Made by a program: the position numbers and the translations under genes. A model generated the notes under the pieces. It was not told the origin of the DNA. It did no database searches and worked only from the letters and a program-made list of their open reading frames with translations. A stretch of DNA of 41,652 nt. Origin: Blastochloris sulfoviridis (lineage in GTDB: Bacteria > Pseudomonadota > Alphaproteobacteria > Rhizobiales > Xanthobacteraceae). The stretch lies in assembly GCF_008630065.1 (NCBI RefSeq), contig NZ_VWPL01000030.1:1-41652 (forward strand), written 5' to 3'. Numbering within the stretch: the stretch's first letter is position 1; the number at the start of each line of letters is the position of its first letter. This document shows positions 10,065 to 18,384 of this stretch, piece after piece.

Positions 10065-10104
10065 GGGGGCTCGCCCCCTGGCATTCCTGTGGGCACAGCC
10101 CACA
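10065..10104. terminator. Two strong adjacent hairpins
   Basis: The sequence gggggctcgccccc (10065-10078) and tgtgggcacagcccaca (10088-10104) are perfect stem-loops placed 9 bases apart. They lie about 220 bases downstream of the recombinase stop, so they could end its transcript. There is no clear U-tract on the minus strand, and a structural role in the element is equally possible. Confidence 0.35.
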
Positions 10105-10326
10105 TGCCTTGCAACCGCTGACGGTGCTCTTTCGTGACCTAAGGATCCGGCGCCGGCCAAGTGATGATCTTTGCCATCGGAGAATCCGGCGTTGATTTCA
10201 ACCGCGGCGGCCAATGCCAGAGGCGGCACGCGCCTCCATCTTACGACCACTCGCCAAGTGTAAACGACAACCGGAACAAACCCGTCGGAACCGGCGTGGA
10301 GAGCCGCTCGACGTCTGAGCCAATTT

Positions 10327-12288
10327 CTATTCCTCGGGCCCGTCGGCGGCGATTTCAAGCGCGATCAGATCCAAAACATCGACCTTTTTCAGTTCCCCCT
10401 TGTCGGCGCGCGACTTGGCATCAAGGAGCAAATTCGAGATCACGTCGAGCGTCGGATCCTCGATGCTGTTGATGACCTTCGCAATCCCCAAGGACAATTT
10501 GCGTGCCCCGTAGGTCAGCCGAGACCGCCCGTCGTGTGCATGTCCCATGACGAGGTGGCGGGACCGTTCCGCAAGCTTGCCCGCCTCATCAAGGCGTTGA
10601 GCGAAGGTGTGCCGCGCCGAGTAGAGCGACAGCCCCTCCCGCGTGAAGCCGAATAGCGTCCGAACGTATTGCCAACTGCGCGACAATGCGTGGCCGGGCT
10701 TCGTCTCGCCGGTCCGCTTGGTCAGAAGCTGCCACTCGGGGAATAGGCGCGTGTGGCCCGCGGCCGCCACGGCGTCACGCCGCTCGATCAGCCCAAGTTC
10801 GATAACCCAGGGCAAGATCGGGATCATGCGCCGGGAACTGGCTGTCTTGACCTTGTGGCGCGTGAGATCGATGAACCAGACGCTGCCGTCCTCGTCGGGA
10901 AACTCAAGGAGGTTCTCGCAATCGATGATTGCGATCTCCGACGGCCGCATGCCGGTGGTGAACGCGAGCAGATATCCCCAGTACTGGGAATTCTGAACCA
11001 GAAGGTCGCCGGGATTCCAGATGCGGTGCGGCGTCTCGCAGCCGCAGAACAGCGGAAGCCTGAAGAAGCGTTCTGCCTCTTCAGGCGCGAAGACGTCGCG
11101 GTCCTTGGGCTTCGGATTGTCGTTGGTGACGGTCTGGAACCGATAGGGCTCTTCCGGCAGGGCCTCCTTGTCATAGAGCCAGCGGAAGAACGTATTCAGC
11201 GCCGAGTGATAGCGGTTCTTCAGGGTCCCTTCGGAGAGGCGTCGAAGTCCTGCCCAACCGTGCTTCCGCGCATACAGATATCGGGCCATGAGCGAACCGC
11301 GGTGGCCGTCCGGAACATCCTTGTCATGGGGCACATCCGCCAGCATGATATCGGCTCGCGCGAGGTCGCGGCGCGTCACGTCCGCGACCGCCTTGTCGCC
11401 GACGGCGGCGATGATGAACGGAACGGCAAGGCCGATGCGTTCCCGCGCACGATCGTCGCCGAAGCGCTTCTTCTCCTTGTTGAGGAATTTCTCGAGGGCT
11501 CGTGACAGCGAATCATTCGGCTCGGGCAGGAACTCATCGATTTCGGCCAAGTCGATCTGCCGCGGATCCGTAGCGTCGTGATCGGTGGCCGGGCATTCTG
11601 CCGGCGCGTTCCCCGCCATGTCGCCTGCGAACTCACTGTGGTCCTCGCCGGGCGCGACCAGGTCGCTGCCACTCAATGAGACAGGCGCTGTGGTCGCCTC
11701 CAGCAGCGCGATTTCCTGACCGTAGACGGCCGTTTCGGAGAGGCTGTCGGGATCGAACGGCAGGCGGCGAGGGGAACTCGGGCTCGGCGCGCTCTCGCAG
11801 GGGGGCTCGCCGGTCTCAGCGGCGGATCGCATCCCGCGACGGAACGCCTGCTCGACGGCGGTCTTCTTGTGGGCGTCCTCTGCGGCGACGTTCTCGTCGA
11901 CGAAGGACTTCCACGTCTGGAAGAAGCCGGCGCAGGCCATCTCCGGGGGCAGGTTCGCCAGCCGGCATTCCGTCAGCCAAGTGCGAACATAGTTTTCGAA
12001 GGTAACCCGGGCGGTGAGAACATCCGGATCAATGGGAAATCCTCGCTTGCGGAAACTATTGATCTGTTGGTTCAGCAGCTCCCCGCGCCTGGAAAGCTCC
12101 GGGTTGTCCTTGAATTCGACGATCCAGTCCATGCAGATTGATATTCTCCGGCGCGCCGTCTTGAAGCAAGATGTGCCGAGCGCCGAACGGAACACACGTG
12201 AGCGCGTGGTCTTTCCGTCGAAGGCGGGCATGCGCACTTGAAGATAGTACCGACCGTCGCGACGGTGAAGGAAGCTGATGCGGGCCAA
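10327..12288 (-). CDS. Large tyrosine recombinase / phage-type integrase
   Basis: This is a site-specific recombinase that probably inserted the surrounding element at tRNA-Met. The C-terminal catalytic domain shows TGMRPSEIAIID (first catalytic Arg), a Lys-containing RHKVKTASSRR strand, YSARHTFAQRL (box II, with Tyr in place of the usual first His), LVMGHAHDGRS and the nucleophile region RLTYGARK. The N-terminus, ARISFLHRRDGRYYLQVRMP, resembles the DUF6538-type start of large integrases. I chose the TTG at 12288 because GAGGAGA lies about 8 bases upstream; the frame is open back to an ATG at 12363, which lacks a ribosome binding site. The protein would have 653 residues, larger than classic phage integrases. 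A central acidic region (about 190-260) looks disordered. Codon use is less GC-rich than in kdp. Confidence 0.85.
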   Translation of the reverse strand: MARISFLHRRDGRYYLQVRMPAFDGKTTRSRVFRSALGTSCFKTARRRISICMDWIVEFKDNPELSRRGELLNQQINSFRKRGFPIDPDVLTARVTFENYVRTWLTECRLANLPPEMACAGFFQTWKSFVDENVAAEDAHKKTAVEQAFRRGMRSAAETGEPPCESAPSPSSPRRLPFDPDSLSETAVYGQEIALLEATTAPVSLSGSDLVAPGEDHSEFAGDMAGNAPAECPATDHDATDPRQIDLAEIDEFLPEPNDSLSRALEKFLNKEKKRFGDDRARERIGLAVPFIIAAVGDKAVADVTRRDLARADIMLADVPHDKDVPDGHRGSLMARYLYARKHGWAGLRRLSEGTLKNRYHSALNTFFRWLYDKEALPEEPYRFQTVTNDNPKPKDRDVFAPEEAERFFRLPLFCGCETPHRIWNPGDLLVQNSQYWGYLLAFTTGMRPSEIAIIDCENLLEFPDEDGSVWFIDLTRHKVKTASSRRMIPILPWVIELGLIERRDAVAAAGHTRLFPEWQLLTKRTGETKPGHALSRSWQYVRTLFGFTREGLSLYSARHTFAQRLDEAGKLAERSRHLVMGHAHDGRSRLTYGARKLSLGIAKVINSIEDPTLDVISNLLLDAKSRADKGELKKVDVLDLIALEIAADGPEE

Positions 12289-12340
12289 AGTCAGGGTCTC
12301 CTCGATGGGAGACGGTCCCTGGTCACGTGTCACGGCAGCT

Positions 12341-12356
12341 GATTCGCTACCCTGAC
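12341..12356. repeat. Possible recombinase-binding repeat, right copy
   Basis: The sequence gattcgctaccctgac matches 653-668 at 14 of 16 positions. It lies between the recombinase start and tRNA-Met, 45 bases inside the tRNA-side repeat. The role is inferred from position only. Confidence 0.35.
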
Positions 12357-12400
12357 ACAACATACTGGCGATGCAGGGGAAATTTCAGGCCAAGAATGCA

Positions 12401-12477
12401 TGGTAGCGGAGGAGGGACTCGAACCCCCGACACGCGGATTATGATTCCGCTGCTCTAACCAGCTGAGCTACTCCGCC
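12401..12477 (-). tRNA. tRNA-Met (CAU), elongator type; integration target
   Basis: The minus strand reads as a 77-nt tRNA with encoded CCA. The acceptor stem is GGCGGAG/CTCCGCT, the D-arm is AGCTCAGCTGGTTAGAGC, and the T-arm is GGGGGTTCGAGTCCC. The anticodon stem GCGGA/TCCGC closes a 7-base loop, ATCATAA, with anticodon CAT. The first pair is a G-U wobble. The sequence resembles elongator tRNA-Met; a tRNA-Ile with modified CAU cannot be fully excluded. Its last 17 bases are duplicated at 638-654. Confidence 0.95.
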
Positions 12478-12588
12478 ACGCCAAGGCCGGCCGGAACCGC
12501 CAGCGCCGTGCGTTTGGCGATATAGGGAAGCGGCCGAACCGGTGTCAAGGACGGAAAGGCAGCCTTGGCCAGATCGGCCATCGGGTCT

Positions 12589-13668
12589 ATGAGCGCCACC
12601 ATGCATCAAGCCCGATCCCGCTCCGAGGCGGCGCCGCCGGCTCCTCCCAATGTCTGGCGCGCTGTCTGGCGCGCCCGCGCGGCGATGCCGGTGCTGGCGG
12701 CGCTGGTGCTGGTCCTGTTCGTGGTCTCGCTCGGCACCGGGCCGGTGGCGATCGCGCCCGGCGATGTCCTGGCGACGCTGAGCGGCGCTGGGAGCGAGGC
12801 CGAGCGCATCATCGTGCTGGAGCTGCGCCTGCCGCGCGCCATCCTGGCGCTCGCCATCGGCGCCATTCTCGGGCTTTCGGGCGCGGCGCTGCAGGGCCTG
12901 CTGCGCAATCCGCTGGCCGCGCCCTCGCTGTTCGGCGCACCGCAATCGGCGGCGTTCGCGGCGGTCGCCACCATCGCGCTGGGTCTCGCCGGCACGCTGT
13001 CCTACGCGCTGCCGGTGGCGGCGATCGCGGGCGCGTTCCTGTCGGTGTTCCTGCTGGTGGCGGTGGCCGGGCGCAATGCCGGCCTTCTGCTGCTCATCCT
13101 CGCCGGCCTCGCCATCTCGAGTCTGGCTGGCGCCGCCACCTCGCTGGCGCTCAATTTGGCGCCCAACCCGTTTGCGGCGCTGGAGATCGCGTTCTGGCTG
13201 CTCGGCTCGCTGGAGGACCGCAGCCTGCAGCACGTGGCGATGGCACTGCCGTTCATCGTCGCCGGTGGGGCGATCCTTCTCGCCGCCGGCCCGGCGTTCC
13301 GGACTCTGACGCTCGGCGAGGAGGCGGCGCAGAGCCTCGGCGTCAATGTGGCGCGGCTCCGGCTGGTGGTCATCCTCGGCGTCGCGCTCGGCGTCGGTGC
13401 CTCGGTGGCGGTGGCCGGCACCATCGGCTTCATCGGGCTTATCGCGCCGCATCTGATGCGCGGGATCATCGGCTACGACCCGGCGCGGCTGCTGGTGCCG
13501 AGCGCGCTGGCCGGGGCGGCGCTGCTCATGGCCGCCGACATCGCCGTGCGGCTGATCCCGGCCACCACCGACATCAAGGTGGGGGTGCTGACGGCGCTGA
13601 TCGGCGTACCGTTCTTCCTCTATCTCATCGTGCGCGAGCGCGGCCGCCTCGGCGGGGGGATGGCATGA
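12589..13668 (+). CDS. FecCD/BtuC-family ABC transporter permease
   Basis: This is the membrane channel of an importer for a siderophore or corrinoid. The protein, about 359 residues, is rich in membrane helices and shows family motifs RLPRAILALAIGAILGLSGA, LQGLLRNPLAAPSLFG and, near the end, GTIGFIGLIAPHLMRGIIGYD. The start is uncertain: ATG at 12589, ATG at 12601 or TTG at 12565, none with a strong ribosome binding site. The stop overlaps the next gene's ATG (ATGA at 13665-13668), so the ATPase is coupled to it. The nearby cob genes favour vitamin B12 or another corrinoid as substrate, but an Fe-siderophore cannot be ruled out. A substrate assignment needs the binding protein. Confidence 0.88.
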   Translation: MSATMHQARSRSEAAPPAPPNVWRAVWRARAAMPVLAALVLVLFVVSLGTGPVAIAPGDVLATLSGAGSEAERIIVLELRLPRAILALAIGAILGLSGAALQGLLRNPLAAPSLFGAPQSAAFAAVATIALGLAGTLSYALPVAAIAGAFLSVFLLVAVAGRNAGLLLLILAGLAISSLAGAATSLALNLAPNPFAALEIAFWLLGSLEDRSLQHVAMALPFIVAGGAILLAAGPAFRTLTLGEEAAQSLGVNVARLRLVVILGVALGVGASVAVAGTIGFIGLIAPHLMRGIIGYDPARLLVPSALAGAALLMAADIAVRLIPATTDIKVGVLTALIGVPFFLYLIVRERGRLGGGMA

Positions 13669-14459
13669 CCGCGCCGGGAGTGACCGCGCCGTTTTTCGAG
13701 ATTGCCGGGCTGTCGGTGGCGCTCGGCGGTCGCACGGTGGTCGATGCGGTGTCGCTCGCCTTGCCGCGGCAGGCGCTGGTCGGCATCGTCGGGCCGAACG
13801 GCGCCGGCAAGACCTCGCTGCTGCGGGCCATCGCCGGCCTCGTGCCGCACGCCGGGCGCATCGCGCTGGAGGGCGCCGAGCTTGCGGCGCTGGCGCCGGG
13901 CCTGCGCGCCCGCCGCGTCGCCTATCTGCCGCAGGGCCACCCGATGCACTGGCCGCTGCCGGCGCGCGAGGTGGCGGCACTCGGCCGCTATCCGCACGGG
14001 GTGCGCGATCCCGCCCGGCTCGATGCCGCAAGCGAGGCCGCGGTGCTGAAGGCGATGCGGCTCACCGATACGCTGAGCCTCGCCGACCGGCCGGTGACGG
14101 AGCTGTCCGGCGGCGAGCGGGCGCGGGTGGCGCTGGCGCGGGTGTTCGCGGTCGAGGCGCCGCTGGTGCTGGCCGACGAGCCGACCGCGGCACTCGACCC
14201 CCGCCACCAGATCGAGCTGATGGCGGCGCTGCGGCGGACGGCGGAGGAGGGCGCGCTGGTGCTCGCCGTCACCCACGACCTCGCGCTGGCGGCGCGGTTC
14301 TGCCACCACATCGTGGTGCTCGACCAGGGGCGGCTCGCCGCCAGCGGGCCAGCGTCGGAGGCGCTGTCGGGCGCGGTGCTGGCGGCGGTGTTCGGGGTGC
14401 GGGCGTTCGAGGGCCGGCAGGACGGGCTGCCGGTGGTGGTGCCGTGGGCGGTGCTGTGA
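13665..14459 (+). CDS. ABC transporter ATPase, FecE/BtuD type
   Basis: This is the ATP-hydrolysing subunit that powers the importer encoded on either side. The 264-residue protein has Walker A GPNGAGKTS at residues 43-51, the signature LSGGERARVALARV near 146, Walker B PLVLADEPTAALD near 165, and the switch histidine in VTHDLALAA near 203. Its start overlaps the permease stop by 4 bases. A long palindromic repeat starts just after its stop. Confidence 0.92.
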   Translation: MTAPGVTAPFFEIAGLSVALGGRTVVDAVSLALPRQALVGIVGPNGAGKTSLLRAIAGLVPHAGRIALEGAELAALAPGLRARRVAYLPQGHPMHWPLPAREVAALGRYPHGVRDPARLDAASEAAVLKAMRLTDTLSLADRPVTELSGGERARVALARVFAVEAPLVLADEPTAALDPRHQIELMAALRRTAEEGALVLAVTHDLALAARFCHHIVVLDQGRLAASGPASEALSGAVLAAVFGVRAFEGRQDGLPVVVPWAVL

Positions 14460-14471
14460 CCGAAGCCGCGA

Positions 14472-14637
14472 TCCGTCGTCCCCGGCGAGCGCCGAAGGCG
14501 CGAGGGAAGGGGACCCATGGACCTCGACCTTCGCTGCTGAAGTCGGCAAGGCGGTGGCTCGCGCACGCATTGATCGGCGGTGTGATCTCTGGGTCCCCTT
14601 CCCGCACACGGCTGACGCCGTGTGCGCCGGGGACGAC
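14472..14637. repeat. Palindromic REP/MITE-like element inserted ahead of the binding-protein gene
   Basis: The outer arms gtcgtccccggcg (14475) and cgccggggacgac (14625) are inverted copies, and the inner arms gggaaggggaccca and tgggtccccttccc are again inverted copies. Each arm also contains its own small hairpin (gcgccgaaggcgc; cacacggctgacgccgtgtg). Repeats built this way are common between genes in Rhizobiales. The element fills most of the space between the ATPase and the mature binding-protein sequence. Confidence 0.75.
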
Positions 14638-15490
14638 CGGTTGTGCGCCACGCCGCTTCTGGATTCTTGCGCTGGCAGCTGTTCTTTCGAGCGCCTGGAT
14701 AGCGCCCGCCGCCGCCGGGCCGCACCCGCGCGTCGTCTCCATCAACATGTGCACCGACCAGCTGGTGCTGGCGCTGGCCGATCCCGACCAGATCCTCGGC
14801 CTCAGCGCCTATGCGCGCGATCCCCTGCTGTCCTTTGCCGCCGCCGCGGCCGCGAACTATCCGTCGCTGTCGGGCGGCGCGGAGGAGGTGCTGGTGCTGC
14901 AGCCCGACCTCGTGCTCGCCGGCCGCTATACGCGCACGGTGACGCGCGGCTTCCTCAAGGCCAAGGGCATCCCGCTCGCCGAATTCGACGTCGCCCGGTC
15001 GATCGCTGACGCGACGGCGCAGATCCGCCGGGCCGGCGAGCTGCTCGGCCAGCAGGCGCGGGCCGAGGCGGCGATCGCCGCCATCGACGCGGCGGTGGCG
15101 CGGGCCGAGGCGGCGCCGTATCGCCGGCTGAGCGTGCTGCCGCTGCAGCGGCGCGGCTGGGTGGCGGGCGGGCGCACGCTCACCACCGACCTCCTGGAGA
15201 CGCTGGGGCTGGCCAATGCCGGCGCGGCGTTCGCCGCCACCGGCGGCTTGGTGCCGCTGGAGCGGATCGTCGTCCAGCGGCCGGATGCCCTGCTGCTGAC
15301 CCGCGAGGCGGTGGCCGCCGAGGACCAGGGCTCGGCGCTACTCGCCCATCCGGCGCTGGTGGCTCTCTATCCTCCGGAGCGGCGGATCTACCTGCCCGAG
15401 CGGCTGACGGTGTGCGGCGGGCCGATGCTGGCCGAGGCGATCGACCGGCTTGCGGCGGAAGTCGATCGGCTGGGGCGGCTCGCGAAGTAG
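14581..15490 (+). CDS. Periplasmic substrate-binding protein of the FecB/BtuF type
   Basis: This binds the substrate in the periplasm and delivers it to the FecCD-type permease. A signal peptide is seen in RRFWILALAAVLSSAWIAPAAA, with cleavage likely after the AAA before GPHPRVVSINMCTDQLVLAL. The body has the helical-backbone fold pattern, with the family-like segments LVLALADPDQILGLSAYARDP and AEEVLVLQPDLVLAGRYT. The reading frame is open back to 14444, but everything before about 14640 is a palindromic repeat. I therefore place the start at a GTG (14581) inside the repeat as a compromise; the true initiator is unclear. The final start gives about 302 residues. It ends the three-gene importer unit. 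Confidence 0.78.
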
Positions 15491-15519
15491 GACAGCAGCG
15501 TATTCCGCCGGTTCTGGCT

Positions 15520-15545
15520 GGTGCAATACGCTTCGCTATTGCACC
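15520..15545. terminator. Bidirectional terminator-like hairpin
   Basis: A perfect 9-bp stem, ggtgcaata/tattgcacc, with an 8-base loop lies between the convergent binding-protein gene (ends 15490) and the flippase gene (stop at 15546). It could serve both transcripts. The same kind of hairpin is also found as a dispersed repeat in related bacteria. Confidence 0.55.
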
Positions 15546-16928
15546 CTACGAAGAGGCTTTCGGCGCGAAGAACACGAAGGCGTGCAGGCCGAGCCTTTGG
15601 CGGACGGTGCGGTAGAGCAGGGCCGCCTCCACCGTCATGCCGATGCACACCGCCATGGCCGCGCCATACATGTGCCAGGTGGGGATCAGCGCGAGGCAGG
15701 CTGCGAGGTTGGCGGCGAAGGCCGCGGCATAGATCAGCGTGCAGCGCTGCTGCTCGCCGGCCATGTTGAGCAGGCGCTCGGCCGGCCCCACCGAGGCGCG
15801 GATGATCAGGCCCGCCGCCAGGATGAACAGCAGCGGATAGCCGTCCTCGAAGCCCGGGCCGAACAGCCGCAGCATCGGCCAGCCGAGCGGCAGCAGCACG
15901 GCGATGGCGCCGACCGACAGCCAGAAGGTGCCGCGCACCGACTGGGCGAGGAGTTGCCGCTGCGCGTCGATGGCGCCGGAGACGTGGTGCTCGGCGAAGC
16001 GGTGGGCGACCGCGGCCAGCACCGCGAAGCTGATGAAGGCCACCGGCGCCAGCGTCTTCACCGCCGCGAAATAGGTCGCGACCTCGGCCGAGGGCCGCAG
16101 CAGCTGCAGCACGATGACGTCGGTGTAGATGAACAGCGAATAGAAGCCGAACACCAGCAGGATCGGCGCCGACACCTTCGCCCAGTGGCGCGGGTCGTAG
16201 GCGCGCGGCCCCGGCTCGACCACCCGCGCCAGCCGGTGGCGCAGCACGACGAGCTGCACGGTGGTGGTGAGCCAGGTGGCGATGAGCGCGGCGCCCATGC
16301 CTGAGGCGGCATCGGGCGCGAAGCCGGCGAGCGGCGCCGCCAGCGCCACCAGCATGATCAGCAGCGGCCGCAGGATGTAGGGCGGCACCAGCGCCAGATT
16401 GACCCAGTTGTAGGTGCGGGCGATGCCATCGACCAGATTGTTCAGCGCGTAGAACGGCAGGGTGGCGAAGGCGAGGTAGAACGGGATGATCTCGGCGCCC
16501 TCGATCCACGGCGCGAACGCATGCACGCCCGCCACCCCGAGCGCGGCCACCGCGGTCGAGGCCAGGAACACGAACCACGGGGCGGCGCGCAGCAGGCCGC
16601 GCAGCCGGTCGTGGGCCTGGGCCTGGGTGTATTCGGGAATGAAGCGCTGCACCGAATAGGCGAGGCCGAAATGGGCGAGGTCGCCGATCACCAGCGTCCA
16701 GGTCCACACATAAACGTAGATGCCGAACTCGGAGCGGCCCATCCAGCGCGCCAGCACGATCTGCATGGCGTAGGCCAGCACCGCCGAGGCGACGCGGATC
16801 AGGAAGGCGGTGGCGGCTGCCCGACCGGCGCCGGCCGCGGTCACCCGCTCGATCAGGCCGGCGGCCCGTGCCCGCCACCCGCCGCCCGCCATGGGTGGCC
16901 GGCTCCCGTCCTCGTCAACCGCCGCCAT
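15546..16928 (-). CDS. Polysaccharide flippase (Wzx/MOP superfamily)
   Basis: This 460-residue protein is a multi-helix membrane protein of the oligosaccharide flippase family, which moves lipid-linked glycans across the inner membrane. Family-like features are the N-terminal FLIRVASAVLAYAMQIVLARWMGRSEFGIYVYVWTW, and repeated helices with GLGVAGV-like glycines across the length. The start ATG at 16928 could also be replaced by that at 16892. It stands alone, convergent with the importer genes and separated from cobC by a palindromic repeat. The substrate is unknown; the glycan locus at 29-37 kb has its own flippase. Confidence 0.85.
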   Translation of the reverse strand: MAAVDEDGSRPPMAGGGWRARAAGLIERVTAAGAGRAAATAFLIRVASAVLAYAMQIVLARWMGRSEFGIYVYVWTWTLVIGDLAHFGLAYSVQRFIPEYTQAQAHDRLRGLLRAAPWFVFLASTAVAALGVAGVHAFAPWIEGAEIIPFYLAFATLPFYALNNLVDGIARTYNWVNLALVPPYILRPLLIMLVALAAPLAGFAPDAASGMGAALIATWLTTTVQLVVLRHRLARVVEPGPRAYDPRHWAKVSAPILLVFGFYSLFIYTDVIVLQLLRPSAEVATYFAAVKTLAPVAFISFAVLAAVAHRFAEHHVSGAIDAQRQLLAQSVRGTFWLSVGAIAVLLPLGWPMLRLFGPGFEDGYPLLFILAAGLIIRASVGPAERLLNMAGEQQRCTLIYAAAFAANLAACLALIPTWHMYGAAMAVCIGMTVEAALLYRTVRQRLGLHAFVFFAPKASS

Positions 16929-17030
16929 GGATGGTCCTTAAGTCGAGGATCCTTGGATCCCGTTCGCCCGGCGCAATGCGGCTTCCGCGCCATTGTTCGG
17001 AATAGCCGCCGGCCGGAAGCCGCGTTCTTG

Positions 17031-17218
17031 CCCTCTCCCCTTGTGGGAGAGGGTGCCGAGCGATCGAATGATCGCGAGGCGGGTGAGGGGTGAATCTTCA
17101 AGCGCGCGTCTGCACTTACCCCTCACCCGGCTCGACCTCGCTGACGCTCGGCCTCGCCACCCTCTCCCGCAAGAGCCCGCGCCCGGGCGCGCGCAAGCGC
17201 GGCCCGGGTGGGAGAGGG
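17031..17218. repeat. Palindromic intergenic repeat with four ccctctccc/gggagaggg arms
   Basis: The left half begins ccctctcccc...gggagaggg and runs to cgaggcgggtgaggggt. The right half begins acccctcacccggctcg and ends ccctctcccgc...gggagaggg. The halves are inverted copies around about 17090-17115. It fills the gap between the flippase and cobC and belongs to a type of repeat common in Rhizobiales. It carries no gene. Confidence 0.75.
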
Positions 17219-17275
17219 AATAAGAGAGCCGAGCCGATCGCCCGAAGGCGGTATTGTGCTCGAAGAAGGTTAGCG

Positions 17276-18367
17276 TCAGGTGCCGCCCGGCGACGAATCG
17301 AGCGCGGCGCAGGCGTCTTCGAGCCGCCGCCACGCCGCCGCATCGCCCGGCAGGCCGAAGCGGAGGCGGTGGGGCATGCCCTCGAAGCCGCGCACCAGGA
17401 GGCCGCGGCGGGCGAAATGATCGGCGAGGTCGGCCGCGCCCGCGGGCGGGGCAGGGCGCTCGGCCAGCCGGAACAGATCGGTGCCGCCGAGCACGGTGAA
17501 GCCGGCGCCGGCGAGCAGTTCGTCGAGCCGCGCGCGCTCGGCCGCCAGCCGGTCGCGGGTGGCGGCGATCCAGGCGGTGTCGTCGAGTGCTGCGGCGCCG
17601 ACCGCGCAGGCCGGTCCGGACACCGGCCAGTCGCCGAGCGTGTCGGCAAATCTTCCGGCCAAAGCATCGTCGGCTGCGACGAAGCCGAGTCGAAGCCCGG
17701 CGAGGCCGAAGAACTTGCCGAGAGAGCGCAGCACGACAACGCGCGGCGGCAGCGCCGGCAGGGTGAGCAGCGACACGCCGGGATCAGTATCGGCGAACGC
17801 CTCGTCGACGATCAGCCAGCGGCCGGCCGCGCTCCAGGCGGTGGCCCAGCCGAGCAGGTCGGCGGCCACCCAGCGCCGGCCGTCCGGATTGTTGGGGTTG
17901 ACCACCACGAGCGCGTCGAGATCTCGGGCGTCTAGATCTTGGGCGTCTAGATCTTGGGCGTCGAGATCGATAGCCGGAAGCGGCAGCCCGGCGAGGGTCT
18001 CGACGGCGCAGCCCGCGGCCTGCCAGGCCGCCGCGTGCGAGCCATAGGTGGGGCCGACGATGCCGACGCGCTGAACGCCAAGAAGGCGCGGCAGCAGGCG
18101 GATGGCCACCTCGCTGCCCGGCACCGGCAGGAGGCTCGTCCCGGCCGGCCGGCCGTAGCGGGCGGCAGCGGTCGAGGTGAGCCGGTCGAGGTCGGCGGCC
18201 AGCGGCAGGCGGTGCCACAGGACGGGATCGACCGGCGCCACCGGGTAGGGGTGCGGATTGATGCCGGTGGACAGATCCACCCAGGGCTGCGGCGCGGCCG
18301 GATACAGCCTTGCGGCGGCATCGATCCGGCCGCCATGAGCGCGTAGGCTCGCCGTCGACTCGTTCAA
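17276..18367 (-). CDS. cobC: CobC, threonine-phosphate decarboxylase-like aminotransferase
   Basis: CobC is a PLP enzyme that supplies the aminopropanol arm for cobinamide in the cobalamin pathway. The family sequence is clear: WVDLSTGINPHPYP, GRPAGTSLLPVPGSEVAI, VVVNPNNPDGR, and SLGKFFGLAGLRLGF with the PLP-binding Lys. The frame runs to 18475 but that part overlaps cobD; the TTG at 18367 has GGGAGAG just upstream and leaves 17 bases to the divergent cobD start. The protein would have 363 residues. It contains four copies of a 15-bp tandem repeat coding for DLDAQ-like units just before VVVNPNN (17913-17972), which is unusual for the family. Confidence 0.88.
   Translation of the reverse strand: MNESTASLRAHGGRIDAAARLYPAAPQPWVDLSTGINPHPYPVAPVDPVLWHRLPLAADLDRLTSTAAARYGRPAGTSLLPVPGSEVAIRLLPRLLGVQRVGIVGPTYGSHAAAWQAAGCAVETLAGLPLPAIDLDAQDLDAQDLDARDLDALVVVNPNNPDGRRWVAADLLGWATAWSAAGRWLIVDEAFADTDPGVSLLTLPALPPRVVVLRSLGKFFGLAGLRLGFVAADDALAGRFADTLGDWPVSGPACAVGAAALDDTAWIAATRDRLAAERARLDELLAGAGFTVLGGTDLFRLAERPAPPAGAADLADHFARRGLLVRGFEGMPHRLRFGLPGDAAAWRRLEDACAALDSSPGGT
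17913..17972. repeat. Four 15-bp tandem repeats inside cobC
   Basis: The unit gcgtctagatcttgg occurs as four copies starting at 17913, 17928, 17943 and 17958. The two inner copies are identical and the outer two differ by a few bases. It encodes an in-frame DLDAQ/DLDAR run in CobC. Confidence 0.9.
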
Positions 18368-18384
18368 CCAACTCTCCCAAACCG

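Larger units (their letters stand above)
9000..10326. other. Gene-poor, repeat-rich segment between kdp and the recombinase
   Basis: No frame in these 1.3 kb resembles a known protein; the longest ones are low-complexity arginine/alanine frames that overlap on both strands. The segment is less GC-rich than the kdp genes in places, with T-runs near 9887-9909. It contains the kdp upstream region (9000-9090), short tandem repeats at 9252-9355 and two strong hairpins at 10065-10104. It may hold cis-acting sites of the integrative element. Confidence 0.5.
638..12417. mobile_element. Putative integrative element carrying the kdp operon
   Basis: A 17-bp sequence identical to the 3' end of tRNA-Met (tggtagcggaggaggga) lies at 638-654 and again, inside the intact tRNA gene, at 12401-12417. 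A tyrosine recombinase gene (10327-12288) lies directly beside the tRNA 3' end. That is the usual arrangement left by site-specific integration into a tRNA gene. The 11.8 kb between the repeats holds the whole kdp operon, repeat-rich DNA without clear genes, and the recombinase. No transfer, replication or excisionase genes were recognised, so if mobile it would be a minimal or mobilisable island. The repeat and gene positions are seen in the sequence; mobility and the identity of kdp as cargo are inference. Confidence 0.65.

Noticed and set aside
12478-12588. Possible cobalamin riboswitch upstream of the ABC importer
   Set aside because: Only about 110 bases separate tRNA-Met from the gene and no B12-box core was seen.
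17031-17218. CRISPR-like array
   Set aside because: The repeats are inverted copies of one palindrome, without regular spacers or cas genes nearby.
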